NCBI GenBank assembly: GCA_045578425.1
Contig: JAZNKF010000007.1
Span: forward strand, 1-25,789
Origin: RGIG3009 sp045578425
Lineage (GTDB): Bacteria > Bacillota > Clostridia > Oscillospirales > Acutalibacteraceae
Direction of reading: 5' to 3'
Length of the DNA stretch: 25,789 nt
The notes beneath the pieces are model-generated. The model was given only the letters and a program-made list of their open reading frames with translations. It was not told the DNA's origin and did no database searches. Positions 14,595 through 22,319 of the stretch are shown in pieces. A program made the position numbers and the translations under genes. The first letter of the stretch is position 1. The number at the start of each line of letters is the position of its first letter.

Positions 14595-15671
14595 TTAATC
14601 CATGAAACCTTCGGCGCACAGCAATTCTGCCAATAACACAGCACCGCCGGCAGCACCGCGCAAAGTGTTGTGAGATAACCCAACGAATTTGTAGTCGTAT
14701 TGCGAATCCTCACGTAATCTACCAAGCGAGATAGCCATACCGCCTTCCAAACCACGATGCAGTGCTGCTTGCGGCATGTTATCTTCTTCAAAATAATGCA
14801 AAAATTGTTTGGGTGCGCTGGGTAAATCCAATTCTTGCGCACGGCCTTTGAACGATTTCCAACAATCCAAAATTTCTTCCTTGGTCGGTTTTTTATCAAA
14901 ACTGCAAAATACAGCGGCAAAATGGCCGTCGGATACGGGAACACGCAAGCATTGCGCCGTGATTTCGGGCGAAGTGGCATTGACAATCACGCCGTCTTCT
15001 ACGTGGCCCCAAATTTTAAGCGGTTCTTTTTCGGATTTTTCTTCTTCGCCGCCAATGTAGGGGATAAGGTTATCCACCATTTCGGGCCAACGTTCGAAAG
15101 TTTTGCCCGCGCCGGAAATGGCTTGGTAGGTACATACCAAAGATTTGGTAATACCGAATTTGGAAAGCGGGAACAAAGCGGGAACATAACTTTGCAACGA
15201 GCAGTTAGATTTTACGGCAATAAACCCGCGGTTAGTACCCAAACGTTTACGTTGGCTGGGGATAACGTTTACGTGGTCGGCATTGAGTTCCGGAATAATC
15301 ATCGGAACATCGGCGGTTCCACGGTGAGCGCTGTTGTTGGAAACAACGGGGCATTCTGCTTTGGCATAAGCCTCTTCCAAAGCACGGATTTGGTCTTTGG
15401 GCATATCGACTGCACAGAAAACAAAATCCACGAGCGATGCGACTTCTTCTACGTTTGCAGCATCAAGAACCATCATATCTTGCAACGATTCCGGCAACGG
15501 AGCGGACATAGCCCAACGATTACCGATGGCTTCTTTATAGGTTTTTCCGGCAGAACGCGGGCTGGCGGCAAGAGCCGTTACCGTAAACCAAGGGTGATTG
15601 GCAAGCAACGTCGCAAAACGCTGACCGACCATACCGGTACAACCGATAATTCCAACATTAAACTTCTTCAT
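14595..15671 (-). CDS. asd: Aspartate-semialdehyde dehydrogenase, archaeal/fungal-type subfamily
   Basis: NADP-dependent reduction of aspartyl phosphate to aspartate semialdehyde, the common precursor of threonine, methionine and lysine. The 358-residue product has the dinucleotide motif GCTGMVGQRF (10-19), the SNNSAHRGTADVPMIIPELN region near 111-130, and the nucleophile C157 in KSNCSLQSYVPAL. The spelling of these motifs fits the archaeal/fungal-type branch rather than the E. coli-type enzyme. ATG 15671 is chosen because AAGGAG lies 9 bases upstream; an ATG at 15701 lacks a site. It is the first gene of the operon asd-dapA-dapB-(membrane protein). No aspartokinase is nearby. Confidence 0.95.
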   Translation of the reverse strand: MKKFNVGIIGCTGMVGQRFATLLANHPWFTVTALAASPRSAGKTYKEAIGNRWAMSAPLPESLQDMMVLDAANVEEVASLVDFVFCAVDMPKDQIRALEEAYAKAECPVVSNNSAHRGTADVPMIIPELNADHVNVIPSQRKRLGTNRGFIAVKSNCSLQSYVPALFPLSKFGITKSLVCTYQAISGAGKTFERWPEMVDNLIPYIGGEEEKSEKEPLKIWGHVEDGVIVNATSPEITAQCLRVPVSDGHFAAVFCSFDKKPTKEEILDCWKSFKGRAQELDLPSAPKQFLHYFEEDNMPQAALHRGLEGGMAISLGRLREDSQYDYKFVGLSHNTLRGAAGGAVLLAELLCAEGFMD

Positions 15672-15720
15672 AAGGGAGAACTCCTTCCTGATTTGGCGCA
15701 AGTAAAACCATTGATTTTGC

Positions 15721-15749
15721 TTGACAATTTTTCATTCCTATTGTAGCAT
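15721..15749 (+). promoter_or_regulatory. Sigma-A promoter of queA-tgt
   Basis: Consensus TTGACA (15721-15726), 17-base spacer, TAGCAT (15744-15749, 4/6). It overlaps the asd promoter by two bases in the -10 elements, so the polymerase probably cannot occupy both at once. Confidence 0.72.
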
Positions 15750-15768
15750 TATGTAACGAGGATGTCAA
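15740..15768 (-). promoter_or_regulatory. Sigma-A promoter of the asd-dapA-dapB operon
   Basis: On the minus strand: consensus TTGACA (15768-15763), 17-base spacer, TACAAT (15745-15740). The leader would be about 60 bases; I do not see a lysine riboswitch in it, and it is too short for one. Its -10 overlaps the -10 of the divergent queA promoter. Confidence 0.88.
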
Positions 15769-15804
15769 CAAAATCCACCGAGAAAACGGAAACGGAGTTT
15801 ATCC

Positions 15805-16833
15805 ATGAAACGACAAGATTTTTATTATGATTTACCGCAAGAATTGATTGCACAACACCCCATAGAACCGCGGGACCGGTCGCGTTTGTTGGTTCTTGAC
15901 CGTGCCACGGGTTTGCGGGAAAATCGGCAATTTTTTGAAATCATGGAATATCTTCGTCCGGGCGACTGCTTAATTCTTAACAACAGCCGTGTATTACCTG
16001 CACGGTTGTATGGAAACCGCAAAGAAACCGGTGCGGCGGTAGAATTATTGTTACTAAATCCCAAGGGAAATGATTGTTGGGAAGTATTGGCAGGCCCCGG
16101 TAAAAAAGCAAAAATCGGAAACGTTCTCACGTTTGGAGAAGGCTTATTGGAAGCCGAAGTAACCGACGTGTTACCCGATGGAAACCGTTTAGTCCATTTC
16201 TCTTATAGGGGTAATTTTTACGAAATATTGGAAAAAATCGGCGAAATGCCGCTTCCACACTATATTACGCAAAAATTAGAAGATAAAGAACGGTACCAAA
16301 CCGTCTATTCCAAAGAACTCGGTTCCGCGGCAGCGCCTACAGCAGGGTTACATTTTACACCGGAGTTATTAGAACAACTTCGCCAAAAAGGAATAAAAAT
16401 CGGTTTTGTTACACTGCATGTGGGATTAGGCACATTTCGGCCTGTAAAGGCAGAAAACATTACAGACCACAAAATGCATTATGAACATTATATTTTACCG
16501 GAAGAAACAGCAAAACTTATTAATGAAACCAAGGAAAACGGCGGGCGCGTTTTCGCGGTAGGAACCACCTCATGTCGAACACTGGAAAGCGTTGGGGTGG
16601 GAGACGATGGTTTGGTAAAAGCAGGCGAAGGCTGGACCGGTATTTTTATTTATCCGGGATATCGTTTTCAAATTCTAGATGGGTTAATTACCAACTTTCA
16701 TTTACCGGAAAGCACGTTGATTATGCTGGTCAGTGCTTTTGCAGGCTATGAACAAACCATGGAAACGTACCGCTATGCGGTGGAACAGCGGTATCGTTTT
16801 TTCAGTTTTGGCGACGCGATGCTGATTGTGTAA
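15805..16833 (+). CDS. queA: tRNA preQ1(34) S-adenosylmethionine ribosyltransferase-isomerase
   Basis: Transfers and rearranges the ribosyl group of S-adenosylmethionine onto preQ1 in tRNA, giving epoxyqueuosine. The 342-residue product is of normal length and begins with the family start DFYYDLPQELIAQHPIEPRD; further hallmarks are LPHYI at 150-154 and GSAAAPTAGLHFT at 173-185. ACGGAG lies about 7 bases before ATG 15805. tgt follows after 16 bases, so the two queuosine genes are co-transcribed although Tgt acts before QueA in the pathway. The preQ1-synthesis genes (queC/D/E/F) are not in the window. Confidence 0.97.
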   Translation: MKRQDFYYDLPQELIAQHPIEPRDRSRLLVLDRATGLRENRQFFEIMEYLRPGDCLILNNSRVLPARLYGNRKETGAAVELLLLNPKGNDCWEVLAGPGKKAKIGNVLTFGEGLLEAEVTDVLPDGNRLVHFSYRGNFYEILEKIGEMPLPHYITQKLEDKERYQTVYSKELGSAAAPTAGLHFTPELLEQLRQKGIKIGFVTLHVGLGTFRPVKAENITDHKMHYEHYILPEETAKLINETKENGGRVFAVGTTSCRTLESVGVGDDGLVKAGEGWTGIFIYPGYRFQILDGLITNFHLPESTLIMLVSAFAGYEQTMETYRYAVEQRYRFFSFGDAMLIV

Positions 16834-16849
16834 TAAAGGATGACGTTAT

Positions 16850-17977
16850 ATGAAGATTATCAAAACAAGCGGTCGTGCACGGCGCGGAGTGTTTGAAACG
16901 CCTCACGGCACGATACAAACTCCCGCTTTTATGAATGTTGCGACTTGCGGTGCTATCAAAGGCGCGGTTTCGGCGTATGATTTGGCGGAAATTAAATGTC
17001 AAGTTCAACTTTGTAATACGTACCATTTACATCTCCGTCCCGGCGATGAATTAGTCAAGACAATGGGTGGTTTGCATAAATTTACGGGGTTTGAGGGACC
17101 TATTTTAACCGATAGCGGTGGGTTTCAGGTTTTTTCCCTTTCAAAACTTCGAAAAATAAACGAAGAAGGTGTTACCTTTTCTTCGCACATTGATGGTCGA
17201 AGGTTGTTTATCGGTCCGGAAGAAAGCATGCGTATTCAATCCAATCTTGCTTCTACCATTGCTATGGCGTTTGACGAATGTGTTGAAAACCCTGCTAAAT
17301 ACGATTATTCTGCGCGTTCTTGCGAACGTACTACTCGTTGGCTAAAACGTTGTCAAACGGAAATGGAACGCTTAAAATCGTTGTCGGACACCATTAATAA
17401 AGAACAACTACTGTTTGGTATCAATCAAGGTTGTACGTTTGAAGACCTTCGTATACGGCATATGCAGGAAATTGCCGAACTGGATTTAGACGGATATGCT
17501 ATCGGCGGACTGGCGGTAGGGGAACCAACCGAAGAAATGTATCGTATTATCGATGCGGTAGAGCCGTTTATGCCAAAAGAAAAACCGCGGTATTTAATGG
17601 GCGTCGGTACACCGGAAAATATTTTGGAAGGTGTCTATCGCGGCGTTGACCTGTTTGATTGTGTTATGCCTGCCCGCAATGCCCGTCATGCGCATGTGTT
17701 TACGTGGAGCGGTCATCGCAACATGCTCAATCAAAAATACGAATATGACCCGTTACCGTTGGACGAAGAATGTGATTGCCCTACGTGCCGTCGCCATTCG
17801 CGGGCGTATATTCGTCATTTGTTTAAGGCAAATGAAATGCTTGCTATGCGCTTATGCGTTATCCACAACTTGTATTTTTACAACACTCTTACCGAAAAAA
17901 TCCGAGAAGCATTGGATAACGGTGCGTTTGAAGAGTTTTATCAAAAATACCGCGGCGTTTTGGATAGACGGATTTGA
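16850..17977 (+). CDS. tgt: Queuine/preQ1 tRNA-ribosyltransferase
   Basis: Exchanges guanine 34 of Asp, Asn, His and Tyr tRNAs for preQ1. The 375-residue product shows the general-base D88 in LTDSGGFQVFSL, the covalent nucleophile D270 in VDLFDCVMPARN (by comparison with the Zymomonas enzyme), and the zinc site C308/C310/C313 (CDCPTC) with H339. ATG 16850 follows AAAGGATG. It sits in the common bacterial order queA-tgt-yajC. Confidence 0.97.
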   Translation: MKIIKTSGRARRGVFETPHGTIQTPAFMNVATCGAIKGAVSAYDLAEIKCQVQLCNTYHLHLRPGDELVKTMGGLHKFTGFEGPILTDSGGFQVFSLSKLRKINEEGVTFSSHIDGRRLFIGPEESMRIQSNLASTIAMAFDECVENPAKYDYSARSCERTTRWLKRCQTEMERLKSLSDTINKEQLLFGINQGCTFEDLRIRHMQEIAELDLDGYAIGGLAVGEPTEEMYRIIDAVEPFMPKEKPRYLMGVGTPENILEGVYRGVDLFDCVMPARNARHAHVFTWSGHRNMLNQKYEYDPLPLDEECDCPTCRRHSRAYIRHLFKANEMLAMRLCVIHNLYFYNTLTEKIREALDNGAFEEFYQKYRGVLDRRI

Positions 17978-18015
17978 AGAAATGTAAACAAATTGTATTG
18001 TTTTGTATTTTACTA

Positions 18016-18044
18016 TTGCCATTTCTCTTGAAATTAGGTATACT
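18016..18044 (+). promoter_or_regulatory. Sigma-A promoter of yajC
   Basis: TTGCCA (18016-18021), 17-base spacer, TATACT (18039-18044). The same TTGCCA-17-TATACT arrangement recurs at 25645-25673. Confidence 0.75.
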
Positions 18045-18076
18045 TATAAGCAATAGGTATTTAGGAGGTAATTACT

Positions 18077-18457
18077 ATGGTTAAATTTATTTCTTTGGCA
18101 GCAACAGCTGCTGCAACCGGTGCGCAAGGCGATGCCGCAACGCAAGCAGGTGGCTTGAGTGCATTTATGCCGCTTATCATGTTGGGACTTATGTTTGTTG
18201 TTATGTATTTTCTCATGATTCGTCCGCAAAAGAAAAAACAAAAAGAAGAACAAAAAATGCGTGAAAGCGTTCGCGTTGGCGACGAAATCACCACCATTGG
18301 CGGTATTTGCGGTCGTATTGTGAACATCAAAGAAGATGAGTTCACCATCGAAACCGGCGCAGACCGCAACAAAATGGTCATCAAAAAATGGGCAATGCAA
18401 TCCTGCAACACGGTGCATGATGCTGCTGATGACGACGATGACGATGACGATATCTGA
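18077..18457 (+). CDS. yajC: Preprotein translocase subunit YajC
   Basis: Small inner-membrane partner of SecDF in protein export. The 126-residue product has an outside N-terminal stretch rich in Ala, one membrane segment (about 28-48), the hallmark RPQKKKQKEEQKM directly after it, and a small cytoplasmic beta domain (VRVGDEITTIGGICGRIV). It ends in an uninterrupted run of eight Asp (118-125) plus Ile, encoded by alternating GAT/GAC; this tail is not part of the family core. TAGGAGG precedes ATG 18077. It has its own promoter about 100 bases behind tgt. secD/secF do not follow. Confidence 0.93.
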   Translation: MVKFISLAATAAATGAQGDAATQAGGLSAFMPLIMLGLMFVVMYFLMIRPQKKKQKEEQKMRESVRVGDEITTIGGICGRIVNIKEDEFTIETGADRNKMVIKKWAMQSCNTVHDAADDDDDDDDI

Positions 18458-18475
18458 TTTATAAAAAGTACTATT

Positions 18476-18526
18476 TTTCTCCTTCGCGGAATAGGTTGTA
18501 ACAACTGATATTTTGCGGAGGAGAAA
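18476..18526 (+). promoter_or_regulatory. RNA helix that would bury the ribosome binding site of the next gene
   Basis: The arm 18476-18487 (TTTCTCCTTCGC) can pair with 18515-18526 (GCGGAGGAGAAA) over 12 positions with one G-U pair. The right arm contains the whole GGAGGAG site of the gene at 18529. The 27-base loop contains a small GTTG/CAAC hairpin. There is no T tract, so it is not a terminator. Confidence 0.5.
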
Positions 18527-18528
18527 TT

Positions 18529-18924
18529 ATGAAAACTCGAAAAGATACGACGGTTTTTGAGAAGATTTTGCGGTCCCTTTTGTTAGGACTCGGCGCAGAC
18601 GTGTTATCTTGCGTGGTTTTTCTGGCTTTGGCGGCACTGTTGTTCACAACGGGGGTGCTTCCCACTGCTGCGGCAACACCGGTAGCACTTGGTATTCTTG
18701 CGTTATCGGCACTGGTAGGGGGCTTTGTTTCAGCCCGCTATGCCAAAGAGCGGGGGTTGCTTTACGGTGTAGGGACCGGTTTTCTGTTTTTGCTGTTAAC
18801 GGCATTAGTTGCTATTACCCTTTTGCAAGAATTTGATGGAAAATTGTTTTTTGTTAAGGCAATTCTCACCATTGTTTTGGGGGCTGTCGGCGGTGTGCTG
18901 GGCGTTAATATAAAACGTAAATAA
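18529..18924 (+). CDS. TIGR04086-type small membrane protein
   Basis: A 131-residue protein with four hydrophobic segments (about 16-40, 48-68, 78-99 and 106-126), a basic N-terminus and a VNIKRK end. Size, topology and position right behind yajC fit the TIGR04086 family, a Firmicutes-only membrane protein of unknown function that in many Clostridia lies near yajC and the SCIFF peptide genes. The assignment rests on context and general appearance, not on a residue signature. ATG 18529 follows GGAGGAG, which can be masked by the upstream helix. The gene ends 5 bases before a strong terminator. Confidence 0.7.
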   Translation: MKTRKDTTVFEKILRSLLLGLGADVLSCVVFLALAALLFTTGVLPTAAATPVALGILALSALVGGFVSARYAKERGLLYGVGTGFLFLLLTALVAITLLQEFDGKLFFVKAILTIVLGAVGGVLGVNIKRK

Positions 18925-18929
18925 ATCCG

Positions 18930-18960
18930 AACGGGACGGAGATTTTCCGTCCCGTTTTTT
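18930..18960 (+). terminator. Intrinsic terminator after the TIGR04086-like gene
   Basis: AACGGGACGGA (18930-18940) pairs with TCCGTCCCGTT (18946-18956); the loop is GATTT, and T6 runs to 18960. A small AGGCT/AGCCT repeat follows it. Confidence 0.9.
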
Positions 18961-18984
18961 AGGCTCTCGCCAGCCTAATCATAT

Positions 18985-19018
18985 TCCGTTTGCAAACAGC
19001 ATATAGTGCAAACGGAGG
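18985..19018 (+). promoter_or_regulatory. Inverted repeat overlapping the ribosome binding site of the SpoIIM-like gene
   Basis: TCCGTTTGCA (18985-18994) is a perfect complement of TGCAAACGGA (19007-19016), 10 pairs with a 12-base loop. The right arm takes up the first half of the GGAGG site at 19014-19018. No T tract follows. No clear promoter was found between the 18960 terminator and this gene. Confidence 0.45.
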
Positions 19019-19025
19019 CGAACTT

Positions 19026-19622
19026 ATGAAACGGACAAACTCTCTCAAACGTTTTTTTACGTATAACCGTCGGTTATTACTATTTTTACTGCTACCATTA
19101 TGCGGGTGTATTTGTGGTCTTTTTTTATACTCGCCGCTCAAAAGTGTTTCCGCTGATTGGTTGTCGTTACTTACTTTCGGAACGATTGAACATACGGTCA
19201 GTTCGGTTTTTTCTACATGGCTATCTGCCTGTTTTCAATCATTCTGTTTGTTAGCGTTGCTGTTTATCTGCGGTTTATCGGTATGCGGAGCACCGTGTGC
19301 TTTGCTGCTCCCGATTTTTTGGGGAGTGGGGTTAGGACTGCATCAAGCGCATTATGCGCAATCCGGTGCAAACGGATGGCTGATTTTGTTGGCGGTGGTG
19401 TTACCTGCCGCGGCAATAGAAATGGTTGCTATTTTAATGGCAAGTTCCGAAAGTTTGCACATGTCGGCTTTGTTAGCGACACAATTACTTCCGCGGTCAT
19501 CCCGTTGCGGTGGGCTCTGGGAAGTATTCAAACTTTATTGTATGCGTTTTTTGGTATTGCTGATTCCGCTTGGGTTGGCGGGTGCTTGGGAAGTGATTTT
19601 ACGCCTTATCTTGGGTGGATAA
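19026..19622 (+). CDS. SpoIIM-like (stage II sporulation protein M family) membrane protein
   Basis: A 198-residue, very hydrophobic protein with about five membrane segments (roughly 17-36, 70-86, 90-108, 116-138 and 172-195). The N-terminal NRRLLLFLLLPLCGCICGLFL, a central GAPCALLLPIFWGVGLGLH and the AVVLPAAAIEMVAILMAS stretch resemble the SpoIIM/DUF95 layout, in which a Gly-rich segment and a xLPxxxIE motif recur. Bacillus SpoIIM belongs to the DMP complex for engulfment of the forespore, but distant members occur widely, so a sporulation role here is inference. ATG 19026 follows ACGGAGGCG; an in-frame upstream GTG/TTG region has no better site. The next gene starts 21 bases later. Confidence 0.55.
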   Translation: MKRTNSLKRFFTYNRRLLLFLLLPLCGCICGLFLYSPLKSVSADWLSLLTFGTIEHTVSSVFSTWLSACFQSFCLLALLFICGLSVCGAPCALLLPIFWGVGLGLHQAHYAQSGANGWLILLAVVLPAAAIEMVAILMASSESLHMSALLATQLLPRSSRCGGLWEVFKLYCMRFLVLLIPLGLAGAWEVILRLILGG

Positions 19623-19643
19623 TTAAAAGGAGAGTGTTCTTAA

Positions 19644-20570
19644 ATGGCAGGTATGTTCAGTTTTTTGGATACGTCCAAGCCGGGACCCGGTGTATCCAAA
19701 AATGCACCGCAGAAAAAACGTTTTTTTCTGTTTTGGGAATTATATGCGCGCAAAGTTTGGAAATTAGTGCTTGCCAATTTATTGTACGTGTTATTGTCGT
19801 TGCCTGTGGTTACTCATGGATTGGCACAAGCGGGACTGACCTTTGTTACCCGTAATTATGTTCGGGAAAAGCATGTGTTTTTGCCGTCGGATTTTTGGGA
19901 TACGGTAAAGAAAAACTTTAAGCAAGCGCTGATTATCGGCGTTGAAGAACTGATTATCGGTGCGGTTTTGGTTTTTGATTTGGTGTACGCTTGGAACGGT
20001 TTAATGATGGGAGAAACAGTTTCCATTGGCGCGTTGCTGTTTTTTGCCGTTTCGCTGTTCATTGCCATCTCTTTTTTGCAAATTCGTTATTATTTGTATA
20101 TACAAGTGATTACGTTTAAACTTTCGGTAAAACAAATTTGGAAAAACAGTATTTTGTTGAGTATTGCCGGCTTTAAACAAAACGTGATTCTTTCCGTGTC
20201 GTTAGCGCTTATCTATGCCGTAGCCATTCTTTTGTTTTTGGCATTTGGCGTGTTGTCGGCGGGGCTTTTGATTGTCGTTTATGTGTTTTTCTTCCCGGCA
20301 TTTCGGTCCTTCCTTATTCAGTTCAATGTTTTCCCGCTTATTAAAAAACACATTATTGACCCCTATTACAACGAACACCCGGATGAGGATATGGATAAAC
20401 GCCGCGATTTGAACTTAGCGGACGACACACCGTCAACGGCAGAACCCGTATTTGAAGATGCCGGTACACAAGAAAAATCGGTTATCCCAAAACAATACAG
20501 CACAGAGGAACTTCGTCAATCGAAAAAGTATTCCGCAGCAGAACAAAACGACGAAGACGATACCATCTAA
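19644..20570 (+). CDS. DUF624 / YesL-like membrane protein
   Basis: A 308-residue protein. The core (about residues 30-235) matches the DUF624/YesL pattern: FWELYARKVWKLVLANLLYVLLSLP, then GLTFVTRNYVREKHVFLPSDFWDTVKKNFKQAL, then paired membrane segments at about 98-118, 128-148, 178-200 and 204-225. DUF624 proteins are often linked to sugar transport operons in Firmicutes, with no proven activity; no such operon is here. The C-terminal 60 residues form an acidic, polar cytoplasmic tail ending in EDDTI, beyond the usual family core. AAGGAG lies 11 bases before ATG 19644. A bidirectional terminator follows. Confidence 0.75.
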   Translation: MAGMFSFLDTSKPGPGVSKNAPQKKRFFLFWELYARKVWKLVLANLLYVLLSLPVVTHGLAQAGLTFVTRNYVREKHVFLPSDFWDTVKKNFKQALIIGVEELIIGAVLVFDLVYAWNGLMMGETVSIGALLFFAVSLFIAISFLQIRYYLYIQVITFKLSVKQIWKNSILLSIAGFKQNVILSVSLALIYAVAILLFLAFGVLSAGLLIVVYVFFFPAFRSFLIQFNVFPLIKKHIIDPYYNEHPDEDMDKRRDLNLADDTPSTAEPVFEDAGTQEKSVIPKQYSTEELRQSKKYSAAEQNDEDDTI

Positions 20571-20572
20571 CT

Positions 20573-20615
20573 AAAAAAGCGTTACCGATTCAGTTAATCG
20601 GTAACGCGCTTTTTT
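20573..20615. terminator. Bidirectional terminator between the DUF624 gene and glnS
   Basis: Left arm 20573-20590 (A6, GC, GTTACCGATT) pairs with 20596-20615 (AATCGGTAAC, a 2-base GC bulge, GC and T6). The loop is CAGTT. The A6/T6 ends give U tracts on both strands. Confidence 0.88.
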
Positions 20616-20622
20616 ATTGCAA

Positions 20623-22302
20623 TTATTTTTTGTTAAAACTATCTTTGAGAGAAACGGAGCGGTTGAAAACGGGGTGCTCATCGGTGCTGTCCACGTTATC
20701 CAAGCAGAAGTAGCCAATCCGCATGAATTGGAATGAGGTGGCGTTTTTGGCAGGCAAAATACCCGCTTCGACTTTGCAGTCTGTCAACGTTTCCAAAGAA
20801 TCTCGGTTAAGAACGTCCAAATAATCCTTATCGCCGGCTTCCGGTTCAGCATCTAAGAAAAGGGAAGAATACAACCGTACTTCGGCAGTTTTGGCGGTAG
20901 CAGCATCTACCCATTGAATAGTACCTTTTACTTTTCTGCCGTCAGGGGTGGTGCCGCCTTTGGTTTGCGGGTCATAAGTGGCGGTGATTTCCACCACGTT
21001 GCCGTTTTCATCCTTGATGCAACCGGTGCAACGTACCACATAAGCGGATTTCAAACGTACTTCGTTGCCGGGGAACAAGCGGAAATAACCTTTGACCGGT
21101 TCTTCCATAAAGTCATCGCGTTCTACCCACAAGTTACGCGAGAACGATACGGTATGCGTACCGCGTTCGGGGTAGGAGGGATGATTTTCCACTTGGAAGG
21201 TTTCGCTTTGATCTTCGGGATAATTGGTAATAGTGAGTTTTACGGGATGTAACACTGCCATAGCGCGGGTGGCGTTTTCGTTTAAATCTTCGCGCAAGCA
21301 GTGCTCTAACAATGCAATTTCCACCATGCTGGGAACTTTGGCAACACCGACACGTTCAATAAAATTACGCACCGAAGCAGGGGTGTAACCGCGGCGGCGC
21401 AAACCACGCAAGGTGGGCATACGCGGGTCGTCCCAACCCGAAACATAGCCGTCTTCTACCAAACGGCGCAGTTTTCGTTTGGACATGACGGTGTAGTTGA
21501 TATTAAGGCGTGCAAACTCAATTTGGCGGGGTTGTCCTTCCAAATCGGCGTGTTCTACCACCCAGTTATACAGCGGGCGGTGGTCCTCAAACTCCAACGA
21601 GCAAAGGGAATGGGTGATACCCTCAATCGCATCTTCCAAAGGGTGCGCAAAATCGTACATGGGATAAATGCACCATTTGTCACCTTGACGATGGTGATGG
21701 GAATGGTTAATACGGTAAATGACCGGGTCGCGCATATTGAAGTTGCCGCTGGCAAGGTCAATTTTGGCGCGCAATGTCATGGCACCGTCTTCAAATTCGC
21801 CTGCGCGCATACGCGAGAATAAATCCAAACTTTCTTCAATGGGACGGTCGCGGTAGGGGCTGACAGCGGGATGGGTGACATCTCCACGGTTTTCACGCAT
21901 TTGGTCGGGGGTTAATTCGCAAACGTAAGCAAGTCCTTTTTTGATAAGAGAAACCGCAATATCGTACATGGTTTCAAAATAATCCGAAGCAAAGTAAAAA
22001 CGGTCGTCCCAATCATAACCAAGCCAATGAATATCTTCTTGAATGGCATCAACGTATTCCACATCTTCTTTGGTGGGGTTGGTATCGTCCATGCGGAGAT
22101 TACAGATACCACCATACTTTTCAGCCGTGCCGAAATCGATGCAAATGGCTTTGGCGTGACCAATGTGTAAATACCCGTTCGGTTCCGGCGGGAAACGTGT
22201 GTGGACTTGTTTGCCAAAGCAACGACCTTCGGGGAGCAACTCCTCGTCGATAATATCGTGGATAAAATTTCCACCCGCTAAAACAACTTGTTCTTCTGAC
22301 AT
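20623..22302 (-). CDS. glnS: Glutaminyl-tRNA synthetase
   Basis: Charges glutamine onto its tRNA in the cytoplasm. The 559-residue class I synthetase has the HIGH region PPEPNGYLHIGHAKAI (38-53), the KMSKS-equivalent VMSKR (272-276) in NINYTVMSKRKLRRLV, and the two C-terminal beta-barrel domains that read the anticodon. Most Firmicutes make Gln-tRNA by amidation with GatCAB; a GlnRS of this type occurs in a subset of Clostridia and is usually attributed to transfer. ATG 22302 follows AGGAGG. It starts 17 bases behind gltX, forming an operon. Confidence 0.96.
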   Translation of the reverse strand: MSEEQVVLAGGNFIHDIIDEELLPEGRCFGKQVHTRFPPEPNGYLHIGHAKAICIDFGTAEKYGGICNLRMDDTNPTKEDVEYVDAIQEDIHWLGYDWDDRFYFASDYFETMYDIAVSLIKKGLAYVCELTPDQMRENRGDVTHPAVSPYRDRPIEESLDLFSRMRAGEFEDGAMTLRAKIDLASGNFNMRDPVIYRINHSHHHRQGDKWCIYPMYDFAHPLEDAIEGITHSLCSLEFEDHRPLYNWVVEHADLEGQPRQIEFARLNINYTVMSKRKLRRLVEDGYVSGWDDPRMPTLRGLRRRGYTPASVRNFIERVGVAKVPSMVEIALLEHCLREDLNENATRAMAVLHPVKLTITNYPEDQSETFQVENHPSYPERGTHTVSFSRNLWVERDDFMEEPVKGYFRLFPGNEVRLKSAYVVRCTGCIKDENGNVVEITATYDPQTKGGTTPDGRKVKGTIQWVDAATAKTAEVRLYSSLFLDAEPEAGDKDYLDVLNRDSLETLTDCKVEAGILPAKNATSFQFMRIGYFCLDNVDSTDEHPVFNRSVSLKDSFNKK

Positions 22303-22319
22303 ATGAAAAATCCTCCTAA

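Noticed and set aside
14835..15746. A 303-codon open frame on the plus strand opposite asd
   Set aside because: It is antisense to a clear asd gene with catalytic Cys and cofactor motifs; the translation is low-complexity and has no ribosome binding site of note. Codon bias of asd leaves this frame open.
15672..15804. Lysine riboswitch before asd
   Set aside because: The predicted leader is about 60 bases, far shorter than a lysine riboswitch, and shows no matching stems.
18925..19025. A short Cys-rich SCIFF-type peptide gene between the TIGR04086-like and SpoIIM-like genes
   Set aside because: All frames in this gap are interrupted or lack Cys clusters; the space is taken by a terminator and an inverted repeat.
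19217..19855. A 212-codon plus-strand frame spanning the SpoIIM-like and DUF624 genes
   Set aside because: It is out of frame with two better-supported membrane proteins and has no ribosome binding site.
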